Assembly: GCA_044353165.1 (NCBI GenBank)
Contig: JBILCM010000001.1
Location: 1-64,000 of the forward strand
DNA: 64,000 bases
Direction: 5' to 3'
Source of the DNA: JBILCM01 sp044353165
GTDB lineage: Bacteria > Bacillota > Bacilli > Paenibacillales > YIM-B00363
Part shown: positions 7,390 through 15,583 of the stretch, one piece after another
Layout of the letters: every line of letters begins with the position of its first letter
Numbering within the stretch: the stretch's first letter is position 1
Program-made: the position numbers and the translations under genes
The notes under the pieces: model-generated
What the model was told of the DNA's origin: nothing
The model's database searches: none
What the model saw: only the letters and a program-made list of their open reading frames with translations

Positions 7390-8690
7390 GAGCCTGAGGT
7401 TATCCCACGGAGTGCATATTGTTGCCGCTGACGATACAACGCGGTGGCAACAACCGCACATTCTGCAATACATCCGAAGGTGAGTGCAACAGGTCCAATG
7501 ATGCCATTCCACTGTGGAGCCATCATCACCAATATGAATAGCGCAGCCAACGCCACAATCGCATTCGCAGCTTGGGACCACATAAATACATGCGTGGTAC
7601 GTCTAAGAATCAGAAATCCATTCCCGTAATCCACCCATGGCAACAACAATGCAAGGACAATATGCGCCGCAAGTGTTTGATGTGTTGCATCCAATAATGG
7701 TCCGCTTAATCCGATCACATGTTCCAACAACCACATGCCGGCAGGAGTGAAACTGAGTATACTTAAGAGAATGCCCGGGACATAGGCAATGGAATGCTGG
7801 AATCGTCGAACGAGCTCAGGGGATTGCTCATAAAAATTGAGCACAACCAAGTGAGTAAAAATAAATAAACTCATAATCAAGTGAAATAGACTTTGCGCAA
7901 TCGCAAAAGAGGCAATCGCGACTTTAATGTCTAACGTGAACCCAAGCGCCGCATTCGCCGCTGGAAGGACAGCGACCATGATGAATGATGAGAAAAATAA
8001 CGGTTTATAGAAACTGAAAACTTTAGGGGTCGTGATCCTTTCGGTTTCACGTTCCTTAGGCATCTTCCGAATGATGGAACGACCTTCAAGGAAAGACACC
8101 AACGCCTCAATGGCCATGCCTGAAGTGAAAATAATCGCTCCCACATACCCCCCATTGATGCTGTCTGTACGAATAAACCATTGCGCAAGAGCGACCATGC
8201 CGAGCAATCGTATCGCAATGGCGATGGTGATCCAGTGGGTTCGCATCCGGGCAATCATGACGCCATGATAGAGCATACGTATAGCAGAGAACACGCTGAC
8301 CCACATTAAGATGCGAAAACTCATGATCACTTCAGAAACCCATTCCCTGTCAGCACGAAAAATTTCAATAAACAGCAGCGTTCCCAATGGGGTGTAGCTG
8401 ATCAGTCCGCCGACGACAATGATTCCCGCTATAACAAGCCACGTGACATTGGCGACCGACTGGAACGAATGTTGATCTCGCGAGAAAGTGGCGCTCACTT
8501 GTCTTAAGTACGATGCGGGTCGATCGAACAGAGGCAAAAGACTCATCCCGATCGCATAACTCGCGATGACAATTTCGGGATGAGCCGCTTTGGACAATGT
8601 AGAATTAATAATCACATGCGAGATCGTCACGATACAGGAAGCAAGGCCAAGCGGGATAAAAAATGCGATGATCTGCCTCATGGTTACCAT
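7374..8690 (-). CDS. MATE-like polytopic membrane protein
   Basis: The 438-aa protein has about 12 hydrophobic segments and no signal peptide. It resembles the MATE/MVF exporter superfamily, including ANKH-like bacterial members, in having two similar six-helix halves split by a charged loop (MPKERETERITTPKVF). Function is unassigned; export of a small organic molecule is a guess. There is no clear ribosome site before the ATG at 8690; M4 at 8681 is an alternative. It lies downstream of the sugar ABC operon, separated by an inverted repeat. Confidence 0.6.
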   Translation of the reverse strand: MVTMRQIIAFFIPLGLASCIVTISHVIINSTLSKAAHPEIVIASYAIGMSLLPLFDRPASYLRQVSATFSRDQHSFQSVANVTWLVIAGIIVVGGLISYTPLGTLLFIEIFRADREWVSEVIMSFRILMWVSVFSAIRMLYHGVMIARMRTHWITIAIAIRLLGMVALAQWFIRTDSINGGYVGAIIFTSGMAIEALVSFLEGRSIIRKMPKERETERITTPKVFSFYKPLFFSSFIMVAVLPAANAALGFTLDIKVAIASFAIAQSLFHLIMSLFIFTHLVVLNFYEQSPELVRRFQHSIAYVPGILLSILSFTPAGMWLLEHVIGLSGPLLDATHQTLAAHIVLALLLPWVDYGNGFLILRRTTHVFMWSQAANAIVALAALFILVMMAPQWNGIIGPVALTFGCIAECAVVATALYRQRQQYALRGITSGSIVKF

Positions 8691-8716
8691 GTGTTGAAAA
8701 CTCCTAATCCATCGTA

Positions 8717-8760
8717 TTCAAGACAAATCTCCCATTTCAACTCACCCTGGTTGTCTTGAA
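8717..8760. repeat. 10-bp inverted repeat between the ABC operon and the MATE-like gene
   Basis: TTCAAGACAA (8717-8726) and TTGTCTTGAA (8751-8760) match perfectly, 24 bases apart. No T-run follows on either strand, so an operator or an mRNA hairpin is more likely than a strong terminator. Confidence 0.5.
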
Positions 8761-8794
8761 AACAGATGATTTCATTCACTGTGCCTATTAAAAA

Positions 8795-9628
8795 TTATCC
8801 TTTGATCCCCGTATTAGCAACGCCCTCGATTACATAACGCTGACCTAACAAGAACACGATGATGATGGGGACGATGCCCGCAGAGGCTGCAGCCATCATG
8901 CCGTTGTAATCAATGTTATCCTCAAGTATAAACTTGTTAAGTCCGAGAGGAATCGTGAACAAATCTCGAGATGACAAGAAGATGAGCGGGTTCTCATAAT
9001 CGTTCCAAATCCACGTAAACTCAAGAATCAGGAATGAAGCAAGTACCGGCTTGATTAGAGGGATGACGATCCGACTCCAAATATACAGATGCCCTGCCCC
9101 GTCAACTTTTGCCGCCTGGATTAACTCATCTGGCAGGGACAAGATAAATTGCCGCATCAAGAAGACACCAAAAATACTGAAAAATTGCGGTATGATGAGT
9201 GCCAGATGCGTGTTGTAGATGCCCATCCAATCGAACATGATGAATTTGGGGATGAACAAAATTTGCGGTGGAATCATCATCATTGAAATATAGATAAGAA
9301 AGATCACGTCGCGACCCTTAAATTCCAACTTCGCAAATCCATAAGCAGCAAGACTGCTGAGGATTGTAGATACGATGACGGGAATGATCGTTACTTTTAG
9401 AGAGTTGTAATAATAGAGCGAGAATGAATCTGCACCGCTCCATAGATTGATATGATGCTGGAAGTTCCACGTTTTTGGAATCCATTCAATAGGATAGGTA
9501 AACACGTCAATCGCATTCTTGAATGATGTAGAGATCATCCACACGAAGGGCAATACCATCTGAATGGAAAAAATCAAGAAAATGACTGTTATTGCGTATT
9601 TAAAGGTGATTTGTCTCCAATTTAGCAT
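8795..9628 (-). CDS. Sugar ABC transporter permease, MalG type
   Basis: The 277-aa inner-membrane protein has six helices and the permease EAA loop that contacts the ATPase (LPDELIQAAKVDGAGHLYIWSRIVIPLIKP). It starts MLNWRQITFKYA with AGGAGAG just upstream. It pairs with the MalF-type permease 18 bases upstream. No ATPase gene is in the operon, so it presumably uses a shared MsmX-type ATPase encoded elsewhere, as is common in Firmicutes. Confidence 0.9.
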   Translation of the reverse strand: MLNWRQITFKYAITVIFLIFSIQMVLPFVWMISTSFKNAIDVFTYPIEWIPKTWNFQHHINLWSGADSFSLYYYNSLKVTIIPVIVSTILSSLAAYGFAKLEFKGRDVIFLIYISMMMIPPQILFIPKFIMFDWMGIYNTHLALIIPQFFSIFGVFLMRQFILSLPDELIQAAKVDGAGHLYIWSRIVIPLIKPVLASFLILEFTWIWNDYENPLIFLSSRDLFTIPLGLNKFILEDNIDYNGMMAAASAGIVPIIIVFLLGQRYVIEGVANTGIKG

Positions 9629-9646
9629 GTATGATTTCTCTCCTAC

Positions 9647-10525
9647 TTAATAATGCACCCATTTTTTTTGACCGATCCATTGTAGGATGGTAATGATGAG
9701 GATCATCACGAATAAAACCAATGACAACGCAGATGCATAACCGATGTCGTAATACCGGAACGCTGTAATATAGATGTAGTATCCTAAGACATACGTTGAT
9801 CCAGCGGGTCCTCCACCTGTCAGTCCAACAACGATCCCAAACACTTTGAATGAGCCGATCACTCCGGTAATCAACAGAAAAAAGGTAGATGGTGTAACCA
9901 TCGGGAACGTGATGTTTATAAATTTGTGCCAAGCGGACGCCCCATCGACGTCAGCAGCTTCATAAAGCTCCTTAGAAATACTTTGAAGGTTGGCCAAATA
10001 AATGATGATATTAAACCCGATATGTGACCAAATATAAATAACGACCAAAGCCGGTAGTGCCCATTTTGTGCTCGTCAACCAACCTGGGGGTTCATTGACA
10101 CCTATACTCATCAGAAAAGAATTAATGGGACCATCAACCGGGGAAAACAACAACATCCACACGAACGCTACAGCAATCCCATTCGTGATGTAAGGCATAA
10201 AAAACATCGCTCGCATCGTTTTTTTCATAAACACTTTATCATTGAGAATGACAGCAATAAAAAGTGAAATGGCCAATGTGATAGGCACCCCAAGAAAGGT
10301 GTATATCATATTATTTTTTAACGACAGAAAAAAATTCTCATCATTAAGCATCGTTTGAAATTTTTCAAACCCAACAAAATCAATGGTGAGTAGACTGGAT
10401 AGATGATTCCAGTTGGAAAAACTGAGAATGACTGCAAACAAACAAGGAATGACCATAAAAACGAGAACACCTAGCAGATTCGGTCCGACAAACAAATATC
10501 CTATCCATTTCTCTCTTTTGTTCAT
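9647..10525 (-). CDS. Sugar ABC transporter permease, MalF type
   Basis: The ~292-aa permease begins MNKREKWIGYLFVGPNLLGV and has six helices and an EAA loop (ISKELYEAADVDGASAWHKFINITFPMV). The start at 10525 is set by GGAGGTC 5-8 nt upstream; the frame is open further up but has no site there. With the MalG-type partner it forms the channel of an importer fed by the stalked binding protein. It lies directly after the sulfatase gene in the same operon. Confidence 0.9.
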   Translation of the reverse strand: MNKREKWIGYLFVGPNLLGVLVFMVIPCLFAVILSFSNWNHLSSLLTIDFVGFEKFQTMLNDENFFLSLKNNMIYTFLGVPITLAISLFIAVILNDKVFMKKTMRAMFFMPYITNGIAVAFVWMLLFSPVDGPINSFLMSIGVNEPPGWLTSTKWALPALVVIYIWSHIGFNIIIYLANLQSISKELYEAADVDGASAWHKFINITFPMVTPSTFFLLITGVIGSFKVFGIVVGLTGGGPAGSTYVLGYYIYITAFRYYDIGYASALSLVLFVMILIITILQWIGQKKWVHY

Positions 10526-10567
10526 AATTTGACCTCCAAACGAATCAAAACCATTGTGATGCGACAT

Positions 10568-12001
10568 CTACTGGGGTAATTTCGGTGCTGGCGACAATTG
10601 AACGGGTTTATCGGATCGCATCGCTTGAGTCAATCCGCCCATCAACTCTATTCTCTTGCTCTGATCTGCATGTGCCATTCGATTGACGTCTGTAGGGTCA
10701 CAGATGTGCCTCAACTGTTGCTCACAGATCGTTAATAATTGTGCATAATCTTGCTTGAAAGCGAGATCGTCATATTCATCAGGATCTTGAACCAAATCAA
10801 ACAACTGCGGTGGATATCCTTCATAATGAACATATTTATAACGCCCGTAACGAATCATATATATCCCCGTAATGGCACCGGAACCATGATATTCGCTGAA
10901 CACCGTTCGTTGCATCGAATGCCCTCTTAACATGAACTCAAAAAGAGAAATTCCCGGCAGTGTGACATCTTCGTTCGTCAATCTGCATCCTACCGCTTCG
11001 ACGATCGTAGGAAAACAATCGACGAGGGACATAGGTTCATCGCTTACTGCTCCCTTGGGCAAATCCGGTCCGGATACGATGAATGGGATGCCAGCTGATC
11101 CTTCATACATGTAGGACTTATACCACATGCCTTGCTGACCCGCCATCTCCCCATGATCAGAAGTAAAGACGATTCGTGTATTGTGAGCCAAACCTGTTTC
11201 CTCAAGTTTGCGCAACACGATGCCGATCTGATCGTCGATGAAGCTGCACAATGCGTAATACGACACCAATGCACGGCGGACAACGTGTTCATCCATCGCA
11301 TCATCCATTTCGCGAAATTGTTGCATTTTGCGGATGACTGGATGATTCGGCCGTTCGTCCATCTGATAGTGATCTGGGAATATAACATCATCCATAGAAT
11401 ACATCGAATAGTACGGTTCCGGTGCGGTCAAAGGTGGATGTGGACAAACATACGAAACAAATAATGTCCATGGTTTATCGAATGTTTGTGCTTCGTTCGC
11501 TAAGAAAGCCACGGTTTGTTCGGTGATGTTGCGGTCGTAACGAACATAAGATGATTCACCTACACCCGCATCTTCTACAGTAGAACGCTGAGGGAATGTT
11601 GTTTCTCCATCCCGAAGCAATGAATATATATGGCCTACACCGTTATGGATATGCAGCGGGATACGTTGGTCGTTAAACCCTGTTTGGTCGTCAGTATTTC
11701 GATAATGCAGTTTTCCGATAGTGGTCACTTGATGACCTTGTTCAACCAATCGGTGACCCCAGCTTGGGGCTTGACCCGTGTATGGCTTTGCATTATCCCA
11801 CGTCTCTATTTCGTGAATGTAACGTCCTGTAGCCACACTTGCACGCGATGGAACGCATACAGGCGAATTGCAGTACGCATTCGTAAAGCGAATTCCATGT
11901 TCAGCAAGCCGATCTAGGTTCGGAGTACGTACGATGGGATGCCCGTAGCATCCCATCATCCGTTTGTTAAACTCATCGGTCATGATGAACAGTACATTCA
12001 T
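10568..12001 (-). CDS. Cysteine-type sulfatase, predicted cytoplasmic
   Basis: The 477-aa alkaline-phosphatase-superfamily enzyme starts MNVLFIMTDEFNKRMMGCYG, so the metal-binding DE of the family lies at residues 9-10. The C49-V-P-S-R53 motif is the formylglycine site; GKLHY and TSDHGEM supply further active-site residues. There is no signal peptide, so it should remove sulfate from a substrate after import. It sits between the binding-protein gene and the two permease genes, in the place a glycosidase usually takes. Activity needs a formylglycine-making enzyme, not seen in this window. Phosphonate-monoester hydrolase activity is an alternative. Confidence 0.85.
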   Translation of the reverse strand: MNVLFIMTDEFNKRMMGCYGHPIVRTPNLDRLAEHGIRFTNAYCNSPVCVPSRASVATGRYIHEIETWDNAKPYTGQAPSWGHRLVEQGHQVTTIGKLHYRNTDDQTGFNDQRIPLHIHNGVGHIYSLLRDGETTFPQRSTVEDAGVGESSYVRYDRNITEQTVAFLANEAQTFDKPWTLFVSYVCPHPPLTAPEPYYSMYSMDDVIFPDHYQMDERPNHPVIRKMQQFREMDDAMDEHVVRRALVSYYALCSFIDDQIGIVLRKLEETGLAHNTRIVFTSDHGEMAGQQGMWYKSYMYEGSAGIPFIVSGPDLPKGAVSDEPMSLVDCFPTIVEAVGCRLTNEDVTLPGISLFEFMLRGHSMQRTVFSEYHGSGAITGIYMIRYGRYKYVHYEGYPPQLFDLVQDPDEYDDLAFKQDYAQLLTICEQQLRHICDPTDVNRMAHADQSKRIELMGGLTQAMRSDKPVQLSPAPKLPQ

Positions 12002-12036
12002 CGGCTGAGCCTTGTCTCGTTTGGATTGTAAGTGAT

Positions 12037-13809
12037 TTATTTCTGTTGTAATAATGCGTCACCTTTCGTCTTCATATTCTTGACTGCAGCTTCAATCGAT
12101 TGTTCGTTTAACAGTGCCTTTTCAGCTTCTATGTCCATCATCTCAATGATTTTAGACGCACTGATTTCAATGCGCTTCTGTTCCAAATCACGATGCAATG
12201 GGTTTTTGAGAACATGCTTTACAAAGGAGTTGGTGTCGAATAATTTATCATAGTCTGGACCAAGCAAATTCAACATGTTCCTGCTGTTGTCAGCTTTCTT
12301 CCAGGCAGGTACGAGACGACCTGATTTCGCCATTGGATAATAACCTCTGGTTGCATAGAATTTCAAGAATAACCAGGCTTCTTCTTTAAACTGTGTTTTT
12401 GGAGACAACGCGATCCACTCTCGCAAACCGCCACTGTATGCAACATTCTGGTCGCTAGTAAATGTCGGAATCGAAGCGAAGCCTGTCTTGAACGTGTGCG
12501 GATACTTCGCGGTGTCTTTAATATCACGCAATGTGTAGTTGGCATTATTGATCATTGCAACTTTACCCTTAGTAAACTCTGCAGCAATATCAATTTTGCT
12601 GGCTTTCATCTGAATAAGTGGAATTTGTGATTTGTCAACATTCTCCATCTGGTGTTTAACCTGTAGCGCCTTGAGGAATGCAGGGTTATCAAAATTCGTC
12701 TCATCCTTGCCTGGCTTAAACAAATAATCCCCATTCAGTAAGTGTGCTGCAGGTGAAGCCCAAGCAGCCGCTAGAGGGTTGTTAATAGAACCAAATACTT
12801 TGCTGTTTCCCTCTCCCTTAGTCAGTTTTTTGGCAATAGCCATATACTCTTCCCAAGTCCACTTGTCTGGAATAACGACACCCGCAGCATCGGTCATATC
12901 CTTGTTATACATCACGTAGGTGGCTGTACCGCTTAACGTAGGTATAAAATAATGCTTCCCTTCAACTGTGTAAGGGTGCTCGCCAAATTCCGCAGTGAGA
13001 TCCATCTTATCTCTTTGCAAATAGGGATCGATCGATTCCAGCAACTTACCTTCAATACGTTTTTGCAAGGCAGCCCAAGAGTAATTAATGAATACGTCAA
13101 CATTACCTGCCATGAGAGCTGCTTCTAATTGTGTATTTCCACTATCATTGTTCACAAAGCGTGTATACGTGACTTGGATTTCAGGAAAAGCTTTGTTCCA
13201 GTTGTCTACAAGTTCCTGTGGTCCTGTCTCTGGTGGGATCGCACCCCAGAAATTCAACTTGACCACTTTCTTCGGATCAACCGTCGGTTGCGAAGATACA
13301 GTGCCCTTCGATTGGCTGGCAGCTTTCTCGGCAGCAACTTTCTCGGCGGCGGCCTTCTGTGATGCTGCTTTCTGCGCTGCGGCTTGGGCAGCAGCATCCG
13401 CAGCGGCTTTCTCGGCGGCGGCTTGCTGTGCCAAAGCTTGTGCGGAAGCCTCAGCTGCAGCTTGTTCTGCAGCCACTTTCTCCGCTAACAACTTCTCAGC
13501 AGCGGCTTTCTCTTCAGCACTCTTCGCCTCTGCAAGCAATTTCTCAGCTTCTGCTTTCTCGGCTGCAGCTTGCGCGGCTGCCGCTTCCGCTTCTTCTACA
13601 GCCTTCTGTGCTTCTGCTTTCTCTGCTTCAGCGATAATTTTATCCGCTTCCGCTGCTTTCGCTTGATCTTCGGCTTCCTTCGCTGCAGCTTCAGCAGCGA
13701 TCTCCTCTTCCGTCATCGGTTGGCTCGCTTCTTCGTTCGCCGTTGAAGAACAAGCGACTGCCGTAAAAACAAGTGACAGTATCAAGATAAAACTTAAAAT
13801 TTTCTTCAC
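12037..13809 (-). CDS. Sugar-binding lipoprotein with a long Ala-rich helical stalk
   Basis: The 590-aa protein starts at GTG 13809 (GGGAGGG 6-7 nt upstream; the ATG at 13824 contains this site). Residues 1-20 are a lipoprotein signal ending FTAVAC, with C20 the lipidated residue. Residues ~33-167 are almost only A, E, K and Q, predicted as one long single helix or coiled coil. A normal family 1 solute-binding domain starts near residue 183 (VVKLNFWGAI) and runs to the end. Binding proteins usually have a linker of 10-40 residues, so the ~135-residue insert is very unusual. It should deliver the ligand to the MalFG-type permeases downstream. A TATAAT lies at 13868-13873 on this strand. Confidence 0.9.
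   Translation of the reverse strand: MKKILSFILILSLVFTAVACSSTANEEASQPMTEEEIAAEAAAKEAEDQAKAAEADKIIAEAEKAEAQKAVEEAEAAAAQAAAEKAEAEKLLAEAKSAEEKAAAEKLLAEKVAAEQAAAEASAQALAQQAAAEKAAADAAAQAAAQKAASQKAAAEKVAAEKAASQSKGTVSSQPTVDPKKVVKLNFWGAIPPETGPQELVDNWNKAFPEIQVTYTRFVNNDSGNTQLEAALMAGNVDVFINYSWAALQKRIEGKLLESIDPYLQRDKMDLTAEFGEHPYTVEGKHYFIPTLSGTATYVMYNKDMTDAAGVVIPDKWTWEEYMAIAKKLTKGEGNSKVFGSINNPLAAAWASPAAHLLNGDYLFKPGKDETNFDNPAFLKALQVKHQMENVDKSQIPLIQMKASKIDIAAEFTKGKVAMINNANYTLRDIKDTAKYPHTFKTGFASIPTFTSDQNVAYSGGLREWIALSPKTQFKEEAWLFLKFYATRGYYPMAKSGRLVPAWKKADNSRNMLNLLGPDYDKLFDTNSFVKHVLKNPLHRDLEQKRIEISASKIIEMMDIEAEKALLNEQSIEAAVKNMKTKGDALLQQK
13309..13713 (-). repeat. Low-complexity DNA encoding the A/E/K/Q helix
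   Basis: Codons for A-A-A-E-K, A-E-A-E-K and close variants recur for about 135 residues. The repeat also leaves long open frames on the opposite strand with no meaning. Such DNA can expand or contract by slippage, so length may vary between strains. Confidence 0.7.
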
Positions 13810-13990
13810 TTCTGACCCTCCCATTGTGCATTCGATTGATGTGGACGCATAGTCCGTCCCTTACTAAATTATAGCGGTTCACCAACTCCGCCCATGAGAG
13901 AACAATGTTGCCGAATGCGTCGAATATTTTTAGGAATGTAGTCTTACGAGAGATGAGAGGTGTAAAATTTTTAGATAAATAGAGTACATT

Positions 13991-15583
13991 TCATGGAGTC
14001 TGATCACGATATTCGGTCGGCGTCATCCCCGTCTGCTGTTTAAACACGCGGCGAAAATAAGCAACATCGCTGAATCCAGCAAGATCACAAATTTCAGATA
14101 TACTCCTGGACGTTTCGCGCAATAATTTCTGTGCTTGTTGAATCCGATGTTGAGACACATATTCAGCAAAGCCTTGGCCTGTTTCTTTCTTGAAGAGATG
14201 ACTGAAATAAGCCGGATTCAAGCCAATATGTCGAGCCACTTCTTTCACTGAGATCTCGCGTGCATAATGTTGCTCCACATAACGCCTCGACTTCACAATC
14301 TCAGCCCGATTTCGGTGAATGGTCGTGATTTCAGTGATTCGCTTCTCAATCTGCATCGTGAATGCCACGACCCAGTGGCGAATGTCCTCCAATGTTTCCA
14401 ATAGCGGGATGTCATGGAGCGGATTCATCAACCGCTCATCTGCTTCATTCCAGGAACCCCCGTACTGCTTCAACACTCGCAACCAGATGAAGACGAGCTC
14501 CGAGAGGTGCAGCTTCACGACGTTAGGCTTGCATCGAAGATGCTCGGATAACATCATGATTCGTTCTAACACCATCTCGCGCGCGGCATCAAATCGTGAC
14601 GTTGTCAGCCACTCCATCAGCAGGTTCTCTTCAGGAAATGCGGGTATCGATTCGGACTGTTGTGAGAAAACTTGTTCGGAGAAAATGATAGATTTATGAC
14701 CCGTAATAAATTTATGTTCCAATGCCTGCAAAGCTAAGACATAACCTTGATAAAATTCAAATTTGGCGCGGAATGAAGGGTACACGCCAATCGATACGGA
14801 AATATTGAGAAATCGTAGGAGAGACTGTTGAACTTCTTGGGCGAGCAAGTAGATTGTATCCTTCGATCCTTCAGTGTTTATGTCACAGACAGCCAAATAA
14901 GTGCCACCCTCCAGTTCCACAACATCTGTCGGTCGATCCTTCCCCAACACTTCCTCCAGGATATTGAGAATGGAGCTTTTCAGCAAATTGCCTTCTAATT
15001 TCATCGTTTGTTGCGCGTTCCATGGACGATCTTGACGCACCAAGAAGACGAATTGCTGATCACCTTGAATTTGGCATCTGACATCATGGTTCGCCCGCAA
15101 TACGTTTAATTTATCACGGATCGCTGAGCGGTAATAATCTTCTTTCAAGGTAAGATTGACATGATAGGAGGGCTGCTTCGGTTGTTGAACTTGATGATTT
15201 CGAACTTCATGAAGCTCCGCTCCCATTCGTTGTAACAATTCAATGAGATGATGGCTATCGAATGATAATTTGAGAAAATATTCTTTGGCTCCGAGGCGAT
15301 ACGCTTGTTGAAGCACATCAAATTCATTCAGACAACTCAGCACGATGATTTTGGCTTTATTCCTTCGCTTGAATAATTGTTGGATGAGTTCAATCCCATC
15401 CATCTTCGGCATTCGAATGTCTGTTAGAATCACATCCGGAGTCATGGCTTCAACCAGTTTCAACGCTTCTATCCCGTTCTTCGCTTCACCGCAGATGGTA
15501 AATCCATAATCCTCCCAACGGATGAGCGAACGCAAACCCACTCTCACAATCATCTCATCATCTACAAGCAATACTTTATACAT
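13991..15583 (-). CDS. YesN-type response regulator (receiver plus AraC domain)
   Basis: The ~530-aa protein has an N-terminal receiver (MYKVLLVDDEMIVRVGLRSL, phospho-acceptor D in DVILTDIRMP), a long middle region and a C-terminal AraC DNA-binding domain (GLNPAYFSHLFKKETG, then GFSDVAYFRRVFKQQTG). The start at 15583 has GGAGGG 8 nt upstream, and the gene overlaps the kinase by 8 bases. It should activate the sulfatase/ABC operon directly downstream. Confidence 0.9.
   Translation of the reverse strand: MYKVLLVDDEMIVRVGLRSLIRWEDYGFTICGEAKNGIEALKLVEAMTPDVILTDIRMPKMDGIELIQQLFKRRNKAKIIVLSCLNEFDVLQQAYRLGAKEYFLKLSFDSHHLIELLQRMGAELHEVRNHQVQQPKQPSYHVNLTLKEDYYRSAIRDKLNVLRANHDVRCQIQGDQQFVFLVRQDRPWNAQQTMKLEGNLLKSSILNILEEVLGKDRPTDVVELEGGTYLAVCDINTEGSKDTIYLLAQEVQQSLLRFLNISVSIGVYPSFRAKFEFYQGYVLALQALEHKFITGHKSIIFSEQVFSQQSESIPAFPEENLLMEWLTTSRFDAAREMVLERIMMLSEHLRCKPNVVKLHLSELVFIWLRVLKQYGGSWNEADERLMNPLHDIPLLETLEDIRHWVVAFTMQIEKRITEITTIHRNRAEIVKSRRYVEQHYAREISVKEVARHIGLNPAYFSHLFKKETGQGFAEYVSQHRIQQAQKLLRETSRSISEICDLAGFSDVAYFRRVFKQQTGMTPTEYRDQTP

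Noticed and set aside
13088..13666. Open frame of 192 codons on the plus strand opposite the stalked binding protein
   Set aside because: It is the mirror of the A/E/K/Q repeat, rich in S and A, without a ribosome site or family resemblance.
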